Assembly: GCA_013289685.1 (NCBI GenBank)
Contig: JABCZL010000023.1
Span: 1-64,000 of the forward strand
Direction of reading: 5' to 3'
Source: Acidobacteriota bacterium
GTDB taxonomy: Bacteria > Acidobacteriota > Terriglobia > Terriglobales > Acidobacteriaceae
DNA: 64,000 bases
A program made the translations under genes and the position numbers. The stretch's first letter is position 1. Each line of letters begins with the position of its first letter. Below the pieces are notes generated by a model. That model had not been told where the DNA came from. It did no database searches and was given only the letters and a program-made list of their open reading frames with translations. This document shows positions 1-7,960 of the stretch, piece by piece.

Positions 1-140
1 GCGCTGCTGCTCTGGTGCTAACCTTTTTCATTGCCGGTCTCCTTTTATCTGTGCTTCGAGCACGTCGATAACTTGGGAGCGTACACCGCATCCCGTCCGG
101 AGACCGGCCTTCTCATCCCATCTGATTTCATCCGTTGACC

Positions 141-170
141 GGGAAAACGGGGACTATTCTGGTGTCTAAT
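141..170 (+). promoter_or_regulatory. Possible ECF-sigma promoter
   Basis: GGGAAAAC at 141-148 and GTCTAA at 164-169 are separated by 15 bases. This resembles the GGAAC/GTCTAA spacing of RpoE-type ECF promoters. It lies 34 bases before the ATG at 204. The -35 match is only partial, so this is a suggestion. Confidence 0.25.
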
Positions 171-203
171 CAGTAGGGAGATATCGGAACCCGAGGTATA
201 TTA

Positions 204-785
204 ATGCGAACGCTTTCTTTCGCCCTGATTGTTCAGGTGCTCGGTATTGTCACCCTGATGCCTCAGGGGCCTTCCGCACCGCAGCCCTACGAGGAGCGTG
301 ATGCGTACCAGATTTATAGCCTGCTGCTTCCTCAGGAAGAGTCGTATGGTTTCGCAAAGGGCACGCTGATTATCCAAGAGGAAACGGCATCCAACGCCGC
401 AGTCGTCGGAGCGTGTTTGAGCCCTGAAGTAGTGAAGCAGTTCAAAGATGCGATCTCGGACTACGAACGCTCTCGAACAAAGACGTGGCTTTTGAAGCGG
501 CACTTCCAAATCGAAAAGCCCTATGAGATTGTGAACAAGGAGACCCTTGCACTCTTCAGAGGGCATGGCCTAGATAGCTGGGATGATTATTACATCCGTT
601 ACCCGCAGTCGGGAGGATATGTCTTCCTGTCGGCAGTCGGTTTCAATAAGAAAAAGACTCAAGCAATCGTCTACACGGGTAGTATCTGCGGTGGCTTATG
701 TGGCCGCTCCCAGTTCCATTTGTTGGAAAAAGTTCACGGCCAGTGGAAGGAAGTGTCCGGCGTTACATGCGTGACGGTATCGTAA
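204..785 (+). CDS. Small secreted protein of unknown function
   Basis: A 193-residue protein with a short hydrophobic N-terminus (about residues 4-20) that reads as a signal peptide, so it is probably exported. I do not recognise the family. The C-terminal half has a strand-like pattern and Cys residues in SICGGLCG (about 155-162) and near the end (VTCVTVS). The ATG is preceded by GAGG with about 7 bases of spacing (193-196). The gene stands alone: about 760 bases of non-coding sequence follow. No catalytic motif is visible. Confidence 0.7.
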   Translation: MRTLSFALIVQVLGIVTLMPQGPSAPQPYEERDAYQIYSLLLPQEESYGFAKGTLIIQEETASNAAVVGACLSPEVVKQFKDAISDYERSRTKTWLLKRHFQIEKPYEIVNKETLALFRGHGLDSWDDYYIRYPQSGGYVFLSAVGFNKKKTQAIVYTGSICGGLCGRSQFHLLEKVHGQWKEVSGVTCVTVS

Positions 786-1544
786 CTGTTGCAAAATCTC
801 CATAGCGCTTATTGACCGCGTCTGAAGAGGTGTGTCCGGTCGATTCCGATTCGAGGGCAGGCGGACGGGGCACTCCATTCCCGAATCATCGAAAACAGGA
901 TGGCGGCGGCGAAGAACGTGAAGGCAAGGCTTCGGGCGCGCATGGGCATTATTATCCCACGGCTGGTTATCCCCGAGGAGCTTAAGGGAGGGCCTCGGCG
1001 GGTGACGCCGAGTTCTTGCCGGGTTCTTTGAAGGCTGTCTGTGTTTTCTTTCGCCCCTTCGGGGCTTGTTCCTCACTCGCTTCTTACCCACCCCTTACGG
1101 GGTGGGCTGCATTCTTTCGCCGCTCCGCGGCTGCTGTCCATTTGCCAACTTCGCTTGTCACCGCCTTGACTTGCCACTGCCAAAAAACGTCAGGAGTGAT
1201 CACTCCCACAGCGGGTGCCAGATCCCGAGCAATTCGGGTTTGCTGTCTGCACCCTGGCTTTCGGATGTCCCTGGCTGTCCCTCACTCACGTGGGGAGGTT
1301 GCGGGGGTCGCGAGTTTCCTAGGACTGGCGCGTCGTTGCATCCGGGCCCTACATTCGCCAGATTGCACGAACTGAAATCCTCAGTAAAGGTTGTCCGTCA
1401 CAATTGGAAAATAATGTTCTGTGGAAAACTTTGGGAGGGGGCGGGAGGGGATTCGCTGCGCGCAAGATTCCTCGCTCCGCCTGAAAGACGGCTACGCCGG
1501 GTTGGTGCAACTGAGAACTGAGAACCGAGAACCGAGAACTGCTC
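786..1544. other. Gene-poor gap with short GC-rich palindromes
   Basis: No convincing gene. Overlapping open frames exist in several frames, but their translations are Arg/Pro/Ser-rich and look like GC-rich artefacts. The central part (about 1040-1135) holds short inverted repeats such as GCCCCTTCGGGGC and CACCCCTTACGGGGTG. On the minus strand a 46-codon frame at 809-949 starts with ATG after GGGA and encodes a signal-peptide-like stretch (FTFFAAAILFSM); it could be a small exported peptide, but evidence is thin. Confidence 0.5.
1510..1541. repeat. 7-bp tandem repeat after fabI
   Basis: Four and a half copies of a 7-base unit (ACTGAGA, ACTGAGA, ACCGAGA, ACCGAGA, ACTG) sit directly beyond the fabI stop codon. 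The unit length is not a codon-neutral constraint here because the repeat is non-coding. Confidence 0.7.
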
Positions 1545-2330
1545 TCAAAACCCCATAATGTTGAATCCGCAGTCCACGTAGATTACTTCGCCGGTGATGC
1601 CGGAACTTGCATCCGAGGCGAGGAAGACTCCGGTGCTTCCGACTTCTTCGACTTCCACGCGGCGGCCCAGCGGGGCGCGTTCTTCGTGGCCTTTGAGCAT
1701 TTCGCCGAAGCCGGCGATGCCGCGCGCGGCCAGGGTCTTGATCGGGCCGGCAGAAATGGCGTTCACCCGAATTTTTTGTTTGCCCAGTTCGTAGGCCAGA
1801 TAGCGTACCGAGCATTCCAGGCCCGCCTTGGCCACGGCCATCACGTTGTAGCGGGGGACGACCTTCTCCGATGCATAGTAAGTCATAGTCATGATCGAAC
1901 CACCGTCTTCCATGAGCGGAGCGGCGGCGCGCGCCACCGCGACCAGCGAATACACGCTTACATCCATGGCCACACGAAAGCCTTCGCGGGTGGTGTTGAT
2001 GAAGTCGCCTTTCAATTCGTCGGCCGGGGCGTAGGCGACGGAGTGCACCAGCGTGTGCAGCTTGCCGTGGCGTTCCTTGAGCGTTGCAAAGAGGCGGTCG
2101 ATTTCCTCATTCTTGGAGACGTCGCACATGTAGGCTTCGGCTCCGGGCAGCGAGAGGATGAGGTCCCGCGCTTCCTGCTCCAGGCGTTCATTCTGGTAGG
2201 TGATGGCCAGTTTCATGCCGGCGGCGTGCAATCCCTGAGCAATGGACCACGCGATCGAGCGTTTGTTGGCGACTCCGAAAACCACGGCGTTGCGGCCTTG
2301 CAAGTCAGCGGACATTGTTGCTCCTGACAT
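1545..2330 (-). CDS. fabI: Enoyl-[acyl-carrier-protein] reductase (NADH)
   Basis: A 261-residue short-chain reductase that catalyses the last step of each fatty-acid elongation cycle (trans-2-enoyl-ACP to acyl-ACP) in the cytosol. The N-terminal nucleotide-binding segment GVANKRSIAW (about 19-28) is typical of FabI rather than generic SDRs. The catalytic pair is Tyr161 and Lys168 in RYNVMAVAK, preceded by the TYYASEK segment. Length is normal for the family. Two in-frame ATGs (2330 and 2315) each carry their own AGGAG ribosome-binding site, so either start may be used. The MFS gene lies upstream on the same strand about 150 bases away. Confidence 0.95.
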   Translation of the reverse strand: MSGATMSADLQGRNAVVFGVANKRSIAWSIAQGLHAAGMKLAITYQNERLEQEARDLILSLPGAEAYMCDVSKNEEIDRLFATLKERHGKLHTLVHSVAYAPADELKGDFINTTREGFRVAMDVSVYSLVAVARAAAPLMEDGGSIMTMTYYASEKVVPRYNVMAVAKAGLECSVRYLAYELGKQKIRVNAISAGPIKTLAARGIAGFGEMLKGHEERAPLGRRVEVEEVGSTGVFLASDASSGITGEVIYVDCGFNIMGF

Positions 2331-2337
2331 TGTGGCT
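2301..2337 (-). promoter_or_regulatory. Duplicated ribosome-binding site and start codon of fabI
   Basis: On the minus strand AGGAGCCACAATGTC is followed directly by AGGAGCAACAATGTC: a 15-base tandem near-duplication carrying a Shine-Dalgarno and ATG in each copy, in the same frame. It yields FabI forms differing by five residues. Confidence 0.7.
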
Positions 2338-2420
2338 CCTTAGGAATGGGAAAGGATAACAGCCGGAGGCGGTGGTTGGCCACGGAGAGGTGGATGCTCT
2401 CGTGCTCATCTTCGATCAAA

Positions 2421-2464
2421 ATCCCCACCCTAGCCGCAAAGAGCGCGGCTAGGATGGGGCACCC
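2421..2464. repeat. Dispersed hairpin repeat, family A copy 1
   Basis: Arms at 2423-2437 and 2445-2459 pair with one mismatch around a 7-base loop, flanked by the hallmark GGGGCACCC. It lies between the MFS stop and the fabI start. Five further copies occur at 43632, 46079, 48188, 57463 and 58070. Confidence 0.75.
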
Positions 2465-2479
2465 TGCGTACAACAACGC

Positions 2480-3730
2480 TCACTCGGCGGCGATCTGTTC
2501 TGCGACTGGAGTTTCCACCGGCCAGCTTGATGCTACGAACGACAGGCCGTACACGATGGCGAGGATCGCGAATCCACCCACCAGGCTCACTTTGTGCGCG
2601 ACTGCGCCGACGCTGATGGCCAGCGCGATTTGCAGGAAGGTTCCGGCAAAATAATAAGTGTTCTGCACTCGTCCCATTAAATGTTTTGGGACCATCTCCA
2701 TCAGGCTGGTGTTCATGGCGACGCCACCTACGCCTCGCGCCGAGCCCATGACGAAGTAGGCGGTCATGGCCAGAATCAGAAACCGGGAGACGGGCGCACA
2801 AATCATCGCCACCGAAAGCAATGCCATGGAGAACGCAACCGCGCGGCGGCCACCCAGGCGGGCAATCGCCTGCGGGGCATACAACGTGCTGATGAAGGCT
2901 CCGGTGCCCCACCCCGCACTGAGCCAGCCGTAGCCCACGGGGCCGGCATGAAAGATGCGCTCACTCAGCGAAGGAGTGACTACGCCTCCCGTCATCATGG
3001 CGCCGAGAAACAGAGCCCAGCTGATGCCGAGCATCACAGCCGCGCGGTGATCGCGCAGGAAGTGCAGCCCCTCGCGCATGTCGCGCCAGAAGCGCTGCAG
3101 CTGGCTTTCTGCAGCCTGCAGATCCGCCCGCAATTCCTGCGGGCGCAGCACGACGTGGCGTCCTTTGCGCACCGCGAAGTAGCAGAGCAACGAGACCACG
3201 TAGGTCGAAACGTCGACCAGCAGCACTCCGCCCAGGCCGATGTGGTTGTACATAAAGCCGACCATCGAACCGGCGATGAGCCATCCGCCCTGCACCCCCG
3301 CCAGCAGGAACGTATTCGAGTGCACGAACCGGTCCTCGGGCGTCAATTCCTGAATGAGCGCGGTAATGGTCGGCCAAAACATCCAGAAGCCGGCGGCGAC
3401 CAGCGTATTCATCAAGTAGAGCTGCCAGACTTGCACGCGATGCCGGAACGCGAGGATGGCCACGGTCACGATGATCACGGCGCGTACGGCGTCGAGCCAC
3501 ATCACCAGCCGCCGGCGATCTTCGCGGTCAATAATGACGCCGGTGAAGGGCAGCATGAGCATGGCGGGAATGGTCTGCAGAACAACCAGCATTCCCAGGG
3601 CTTGCTCGGAGTGGGTGGCCTGCAGGATGTACCAGGCGACGGCGGCCGAATTCATCCCGCTGCCCAACATGGAAACTAAGTTGGCCGCAAAGACGAAGCG
3701 CAACGGACGCTGGCCGAGGATGCCACGCAT
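2480..3730 (-). CDS. MFS transporter, enterobactin-exporter-like
   Basis: A 416-residue integral membrane protein with about 10-12 hydrophobic segments. The N-terminus (LRFVFAANLVSMLGSGM) and the DREDRRRLVMW loop between helices 2 and 3 (around residue 68) match the MFS_3 group that includes EntS-type exporters. A hydrophilic central loop lies around residues 190-225. The substrate cannot be read from sequence. ATG at 3728-3730; the Shine-Dalgarno is weak. It ends about 150 bases before fabI on the same strand, with a family A hairpin between them, so co-transcription is uncertain. Confidence 0.85.
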   Translation of the reverse strand: MRGILGQRPLRFVFAANLVSMLGSGMNSAAVAWYILQATHSEQALGMLVVLQTIPAMLMLPFTGVIIDREDRRRLVMWLDAVRAVIIVTVAILAFRHRVQVWQLYLMNTLVAAGFWMFWPTITALIQELTPEDRFVHSNTFLLAGVQGGWLIAGSMVGFMYNHIGLGGVLLVDVSTYVVSLLCYFAVRKGRHVVLRPQELRADLQAAESQLQRFWRDMREGLHFLRDHRAAVMLGISWALFLGAMMTGGVVTPSLSERIFHAGPVGYGWLSAGWGTGAFISTLYAPQAIARLGGRRAVAFSMALLSVAMICAPVSRFLILAMTAYFVMGSARGVGGVAMNTSLMEMVPKHLMGRVQNTYYFAGTFLQIALAISVGAVAHKVSLVGGFAILAIVYGLSFVASSWPVETPVAEQIAAE

Positions 3731-3758
3731 CTTTCTACTTTAGCCGAGGGAGGAAAAA

Positions 3759-3852
3759 GGCATCAACCACGAAGGCTACGAAGGTTCACGAAGGAAATGC
3801 CGAATGTCTTGGGGGTCCTTCGTAAACCTTCGTGCCCTTCGTGGTTGATGCC
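3759..3852. repeat. Long inverted repeat with 37-bp arms
   Basis: Arms at 3759-3795 and 3816-3852 match at 34 of 37 positions around a 20-base centre. Each arm contains repeated CACGAAGG-type motifs. It sits between two divergently oriented genes, the MFS gene and the TPR gene. Confidence 0.85.
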
Positions 3853-3957
3853 CTTGGCCCTTGCGTGCGGCCGCGTTCGGCGCTAGGATTCGCCTGCTGC
3901 TCGAAGTTTGATGTCCCGGATTCTCGCGAACATCTTCGCACAGAACGGAGGCGGGCT

Positions 3958-5106
3958 ATGAGACGCTGCAGCGGTTCGATTCGGTTGGCCGTGCTTTTCC
4001 TTTCTTTCGGTTATCTGATCCCTGGGGCAAGCGCCCAGGTCGATCGCATCGTGATCGCGGCGGGCACGGATGAAGATCACGCGCTGCAAGCCATCTCCAG
4101 CGAGCAAGACCCGCAAAAGAAGCTCGCCATGTATGAAGAATTCGTGCAGAAATTCTCCTCGAACCCCGCAGCCGCGGCCTATGGGAACTGGCAGATTTCG
4201 CAGGCCTACCAGGCGACGGGCGACCTGCAAAAGGCGCTCGACTATGGCGACAAGGCGCTGGCCGGATCTCCCCACAATCTCGACATCCTGGTGTCGCAGG
4301 GCAGCGTGGCGCAGCAGGTCAAGAACAACGCCAAGCTGATGGATTACGCTGCCAAAGGCGGCGAGATCTGCCAATCGATCGCCAAGCAGCCGAAGCCCGA
4401 GGGCATGAGCGACGAGGACTTTGCCCGGAAAGTGGCCGACGAGAAGACCGCTGCGCAGAACAGCTGCGATTTTTTGGAGACTTCCGGTTTCAACGCGATC
4501 ACCAGCGAAACCGACCCCAAGAGCCGCATGGCTGACATCGAGAGATTCACCGCGGCGTTTCCAGACTCGAAGTTTCAGGACCAGATATCGAACTACGCCC
4601 TCGATGCACTGAGCCAGTTGAAGGACAACGCCCGCCTGGTGGCGTACGCCGAGAAAACTCTAGCCGCCAATCCGAATTCGCAGCCGGCCTTGCTGCTGCT
4701 GGCGAATTTCTACGGCGACGATAATAAGGCAGGCAGCGCCGCCAAGGCGATCGGCTATTCACAGAAGTTGATCGAGGCGGCGAAGGCGGATGCTCCTGAC
4801 GCCGACAAGGCGCGGAAAATCTACGCGGGAGTGGGTCACAACACGCTGGGATTCGTCTACCTCAAACAGGAAAAGACCATGGCCGCCATTCCCGAACTAA
4901 AGTCGGCCGCGTCTCTGCTCAAAGGACAGGATGAAGCGCAATATGCACGGGCCCTGTACGGTCTGGGTTTCGCTTACGGCAAATTGAATAAGCTCACCGA
5001 GGCGCGCGAGGTGCTCACCGAGGCCGTGAAGATGCAGAGTCCATGGCAGGCGATGTCGCAGGACTTGCTGGCGAAAGTGAATGCCGCGCGGGCCAAAGGG
5101 AAGTAG
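3958..5106 (+). CDS. Exported TPR-repeat protein
   Basis: A 382-residue protein from ATG 3958, which has GGAGG at 3947-3951 with 6 bases of spacing; the open frame extends 42 codons further upstream, into the inverted repeat, but has no signal there. Residues 1-27 form a signal peptide ending near ASAQ. The rest is helical with TPR-like units (YGNWQISQAYQATGDLQKAL near 78-97; ALYGLGFAYGKLNKLTEARE near 345-364). TPR proteins act as protein-interaction scaffolds. Which partner it serves cannot be told. It probably acts in the periplasm. Confidence 0.85.
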   Translation: MRRCSGSIRLAVLFLSFGYLIPGASAQVDRIVIAAGTDEDHALQAISSEQDPQKKLAMYEEFVQKFSSNPAAAAYGNWQISQAYQATGDLQKALDYGDKALAGSPHNLDILVSQGSVAQQVKNNAKLMDYAAKGGEICQSIAKQPKPEGMSDEDFARKVADEKTAAQNSCDFLETSGFNAITSETDPKSRMADIERFTAAFPDSKFQDQISNYALDALSQLKDNARLVAYAEKTLAANPNSQPALLLLANFYGDDNKAGSAAKAIGYSQKLIEAAKADAPDADKARKIYAGVGHNTLGFVYLKQEKTMAAIPELKSAASLLKGQDEAQYARALYGLGFAYGKLNKLTEAREVLTEAVKMQSPWQAMSQDLLAKVNAARAKGK

Positions 5107-5132
5107 GTTCGGTCACTCTGGCCGGGAAATCT

Positions 5133-5182
5133 TTGACCACAGGGGACACAGTGGGGCACAGAGGATCGCACTCTGTGGTTAA
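5133..5182. repeat. Inverted repeat, CCACAG type
   Basis: TTGACCACAG (5133-5142) and CTCTGTGGTTAA (5171-5182) form imperfect complementary arms, with further CACAG words between. It fills the gap between two convergent genes and could act as a terminator stem, but has no T-tract. Confidence 0.55.
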
Positions 5183-5191
5183 GTTCTTGGT

Positions 5192-5920
5192 TTACTTTTC
5201 CGGTTTGATCAGTTCCTCGGAGAGTAGTTGTGCCTTCCACGCCAGAGTGCGGGCGCGTTCCAGATCACCGGCCGCAACGGCGGCCTTCGATTGCTCCATG
5301 AACTGGCGCGCCTGATTGACCATGTCTTGCTCGTTAGGGCTGAGCTGGCGTCCAGCTACCTTCTTGAGGTTCGCTTCCGTGGTCCCCAGCATTTGGTTGG
5401 CAGTGTCTCGTTCGTGGGACGTCTGGCCGGCCGCGCCTCCGGCCAACTGAATGCTCGGTTCTGAGGTTCCTCCCTGCCGCACGATTACTTTGGGGGGAGG
5501 ACAGTTCGTGGGAGCACTTGAGGTTCCGGGCGCTGCAGGAGTCGCTGTGGCAGCGGGATCTGTTTGCGCCTGGTTCGACCCAGAATTTGAACCAGAAGCT
5601 GTCTGGCCCGCGGTCGCAGGCGTGCTGTTGCAGTTGACCGGAATGACTCTCTTCTTGTTGTGGTGCACGGGCCGCTTGGTGGTCGTGGGCTGGGTCTTGC
5701 CGGAGGGCTTCTTCGCCGGAGTGGTCGCCGCGGGCGGTGCCGTAGCCGGTGGATTCTGGGTCGTCGGATTTTGGGTCGTCGGTGCGGTCCCCTGATCCTG
5801 CGTCGTCGCAGTCTCAGGCTTGGTCACAGGGGCCGTCTGCTGGGCACTCTGAGGCCTCACCTCCGGCAGCGCCGAAGATGCGCAGAACAAGCTGACCAAA
5901 AGCATTGCCGCCAGAGTCAT
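5192..5920 (-). CDS. Pro/Thr-rich secreted protein with helical C-terminus
   Basis: A 242-residue protein from ATG 5920; an in-frame TTG at 5986 would add 22 basic residues. After a signal peptide (MTLAAMLLVSLFCASSA) comes a long low-complexity linker of Thr, Pro, Ala and Gln (about 25-150) containing a basic patch (KRPVHHNKKR). The C-terminal 80 residues (ANQMLGTTEANLKKV onward) are alpha-helical with a repeat-like DLERARTLAWKAQLL segment. The linker suggests a cell-wall-spanning or surface protein. I do not recognise a family. It lies just downstream of the histidine kinase gene on the same strand. Confidence 0.75.
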   Translation of the reverse strand: MTLAAMLLVSLFCASSALPEVRPQSAQQTAPVTKPETATTQDQGTAPTTQNPTTQNPPATAPPAATTPAKKPSGKTQPTTTKRPVHHNKKRVIPVNCNSTPATAGQTASGSNSGSNQAQTDPAATATPAAPGTSSAPTNCPPPKVIVRQGGTSEPSIQLAGGAAGQTSHERDTANQMLGTTEANLKKVAGRQLSPNEQDMVNQARQFMEQSKAAVAAGDLERARTLAWKAQLLSEELIKPEK

Positions 5921-6019
5921 TCCCGAGCCCCAAGTGATCCCAAGCAACCTGATTCTACCCCTTCGGACGCGAGCCGCGAGAGGCAACTCGAATCTTGTTT
6001 CGCCAACGCAGCGAACGAA

Positions 6020-7933
6020 TCAATCACCGCGTTGTGATGCCGTAGCATCGGCGGCATACTCGGGACCAGTCTCCACGACCGCTCCGACGGCCGGAATATG
6101 AAAGCGGAAGATCGTTCCCGCGCCCTCGACAGATTCGAAGTCCACGGAGCCATAGTGCCACTGCAGCACCTGATAAGTTTGCGCCAGGCCGATGCCGCTA
6201 CCGTCTTTCTTAGTAGTGAAATAGAGTTCGAAAATCTTGTCGTGCATATCCTGGGGAATTCCGCCGCCCTGGTCGCGAACCTCGGCGACAACGGCGTTGT
6301 TGTCGCGCCGAGCGGAGATGGTGAGCAGACCTCCCTGGGGCATGGCCTGAACTCCATTGAGCACGACGTTGAGAATGGCCTGCTTCATCAGGTCGACGTC
6401 AACTTTGATGGACAGCCGCTGCTCCGGCATGTGCCGCTCGATGGTGACGCCGTGCTGCTCGGCATCTGGAGCGGCTAGCTGGGCCACGTCTTCCATCAGG
6501 CGGCGCAGGTCGACTTCCTCCAGGCGAAGATCTCGTGGCCGGGTAAAATCCACCAGCGTCTGTACCACGCGATCAAGGCGCCGGATTTCGCTGTCGATAA
6601 TATCCATGTGACGCCGCGTATCGGGTTCCTGGTTGGCGAGTTTGTTGCGCAGCAGTTGCAAGTGGAGCACGATGGCGTTGATCGGATTCTTCACCTCGTG
6701 GGCCACGCCGCGGGTAAGGCGTCCGCTGGCGGAGAGGCGGCGGGACATCTCAATCTCATCACCAATGCGCCGCACCGATTCCGTGTCGCGCATGATCAGA
6801 AGAGCGCCAATCTGCGAATTTTTTTCCTGCACAAAATCGAGCGAGACCTGAACGCGCTTTCCTCCCGCCGCTTCAAACTCCCGCTGTGACAGTGGACGCC
6901 GGCGCTCAAACGCCTCGAGCAGCGCCGCGCCGAGAACGGAATCGCGGTCGAAAACCTCCTGCACTGTGTGACCCAAAAGTTCCACGCGAGGCCGTCCCAG
7001 AAAACCTTCCACCGGCGCGCTCACCAGCACCACGCGCGAGTCGCGAGAGAACAGCATCAGGCCATCCTGCAGGTTGGTCATCAGTTGATCGACGTTGTCC
7101 TTGAGGGCCGAGAAAATTTCCCGGCTGTCGCGAATCTGGCGGCCCAGGTTGGCAATTTTCAGGGTGACGAGACCGTACTCGTCGTGCCCGGACTCGTCGC
7201 CGGAAAGCGCCTCTGGTTGCCCCGCGCTCACGCTATCGAGATTCAGGCTGATTCTCTTCAGCGGACCCAAAGCCAAGTTGGAGATTCCCGCGGCCAGAAA
7301 CAACGATGCAAAGATCAACGCGACGGAAATATATCCTGCCCGCATCAGCCGGGCCTGCACCTCGCTCTTCAGAAAAATGGTTTGCACTCCGATGCGGATT
7401 GTGCCGAAAGGCTCGCCATTCAATTCCAGCGGATAGCTCACGTCATAGACCGTAGCAGGGCTGAAGACCAGGCGAAGCTGTTCGAGGAAGCTGGCGCCTA
7501 CAACTTTCTGGAACGCCGGGCGCGGCGGAATCACCTTGCCCACCATGCCGACATTGTTATGCAGCAAGGCCTTGCCATTGACGTCGACGATAGTCACATC
7601 GTAGATGAATCTCCAGTCTCCGGGATCGGACTGCAGCAGGTTGTTCAGAGCAACGTCGGTTTGCACGTAATCGGTGAGTGCGCGGCGTACGGCGGTCCCG
7701 TTGCTGGTATCGACGGATGTGCTGCTGAAATCAGGCACGGCGTTGGACACGGCATACGCCAACTGGTGGGTCAGGCTGGTTGCAGTTTCGTTGGCGTTGG
7801 CGATGCGCAGGCGAAGGATCTGAGAGATGTACAGGTACGAAAATGCGGTTACCATCGCCGTCACCATAAGAGTGATGACCAGCACGATGATGGTTTTTCG
7901 TCGCAGCATGAAGGGAAGTGGCTCGCTCAACAA
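6020..7933 (-). CDS. Membrane sensor histidine kinase, NtrB/AtoS type
   Basis: A 637-residue kinase. Membrane helices at about 14-37 and 201-222 flank a 160-residue periplasmic sensor. A HAMP segment follows (about 223-275), then a PAS domain (about 285-385), then a dimerisation domain with phospho-acceptor His412 in GVAHEVKNPINA. The ATPase domain has the N box (NVVLNGVQAM), G1 (DQGGGIP) and G2 (GSGIGLA). The start is TTG at 7933; an in-frame ATG at 7909 is the alternative, and neither has a strong Shine-Dalgarno. It lies 27 bases downstream of a sigma-54 response regulator gene, its likely partner. Confidence 0.92.
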   Translation of the reverse strand: MLSEPLPFMLRRKTIIVLVITLMVTAMVTAFSYLYISQILRLRIANANETATSLTHQLAYAVSNAVPDFSSTSVDTSNGTAVRRALTDYVQTDVALNNLLQSDPGDWRFIYDVTIVDVNGKALLHNNVGMVGKVIPPRPAFQKVVGASFLEQLRLVFSPATVYDVSYPLELNGEPFGTIRIGVQTIFLKSEVQARLMRAGYISVALIFASLFLAAGISNLALGPLKRISLNLDSVSAGQPEALSGDESGHDEYGLVTLKIANLGRQIRDSREIFSALKDNVDQLMTNLQDGLMLFSRDSRVVLVSAPVEGFLGRPRVELLGHTVQEVFDRDSVLGAALLEAFERRRPLSQREFEAAGGKRVQVSLDFVQEKNSQIGALLIMRDTESVRRIGDEIEMSRRLSASGRLTRGVAHEVKNPINAIVLHLQLLRNKLANQEPDTRRHMDIIDSEIRRLDRVVQTLVDFTRPRDLRLEEVDLRRLMEDVAQLAAPDAEQHGVTIERHMPEQRLSIKVDVDLMKQAILNVVLNGVQAMPQGGLLTISARRDNNAVVAEVRDQGGGIPQDMHDKIFELYFTTKKDGSGIGLAQTYQVLQWHYGSVDFESVEGAGTIFRFHIPAVGAVVETGPEYAADATASQRGD

Positions 7934-7960
7934 GCTTGCTCAATAACCGCGGAGAGGGTT

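Noticed and set aside
1016..1521. Two overlapping plus-strand frames in the first large gap
   Set aside because: They lack ribosome-binding sites and consist of Pro/Arg/Ser/Cys-rich low-complexity sequence around palindromes.
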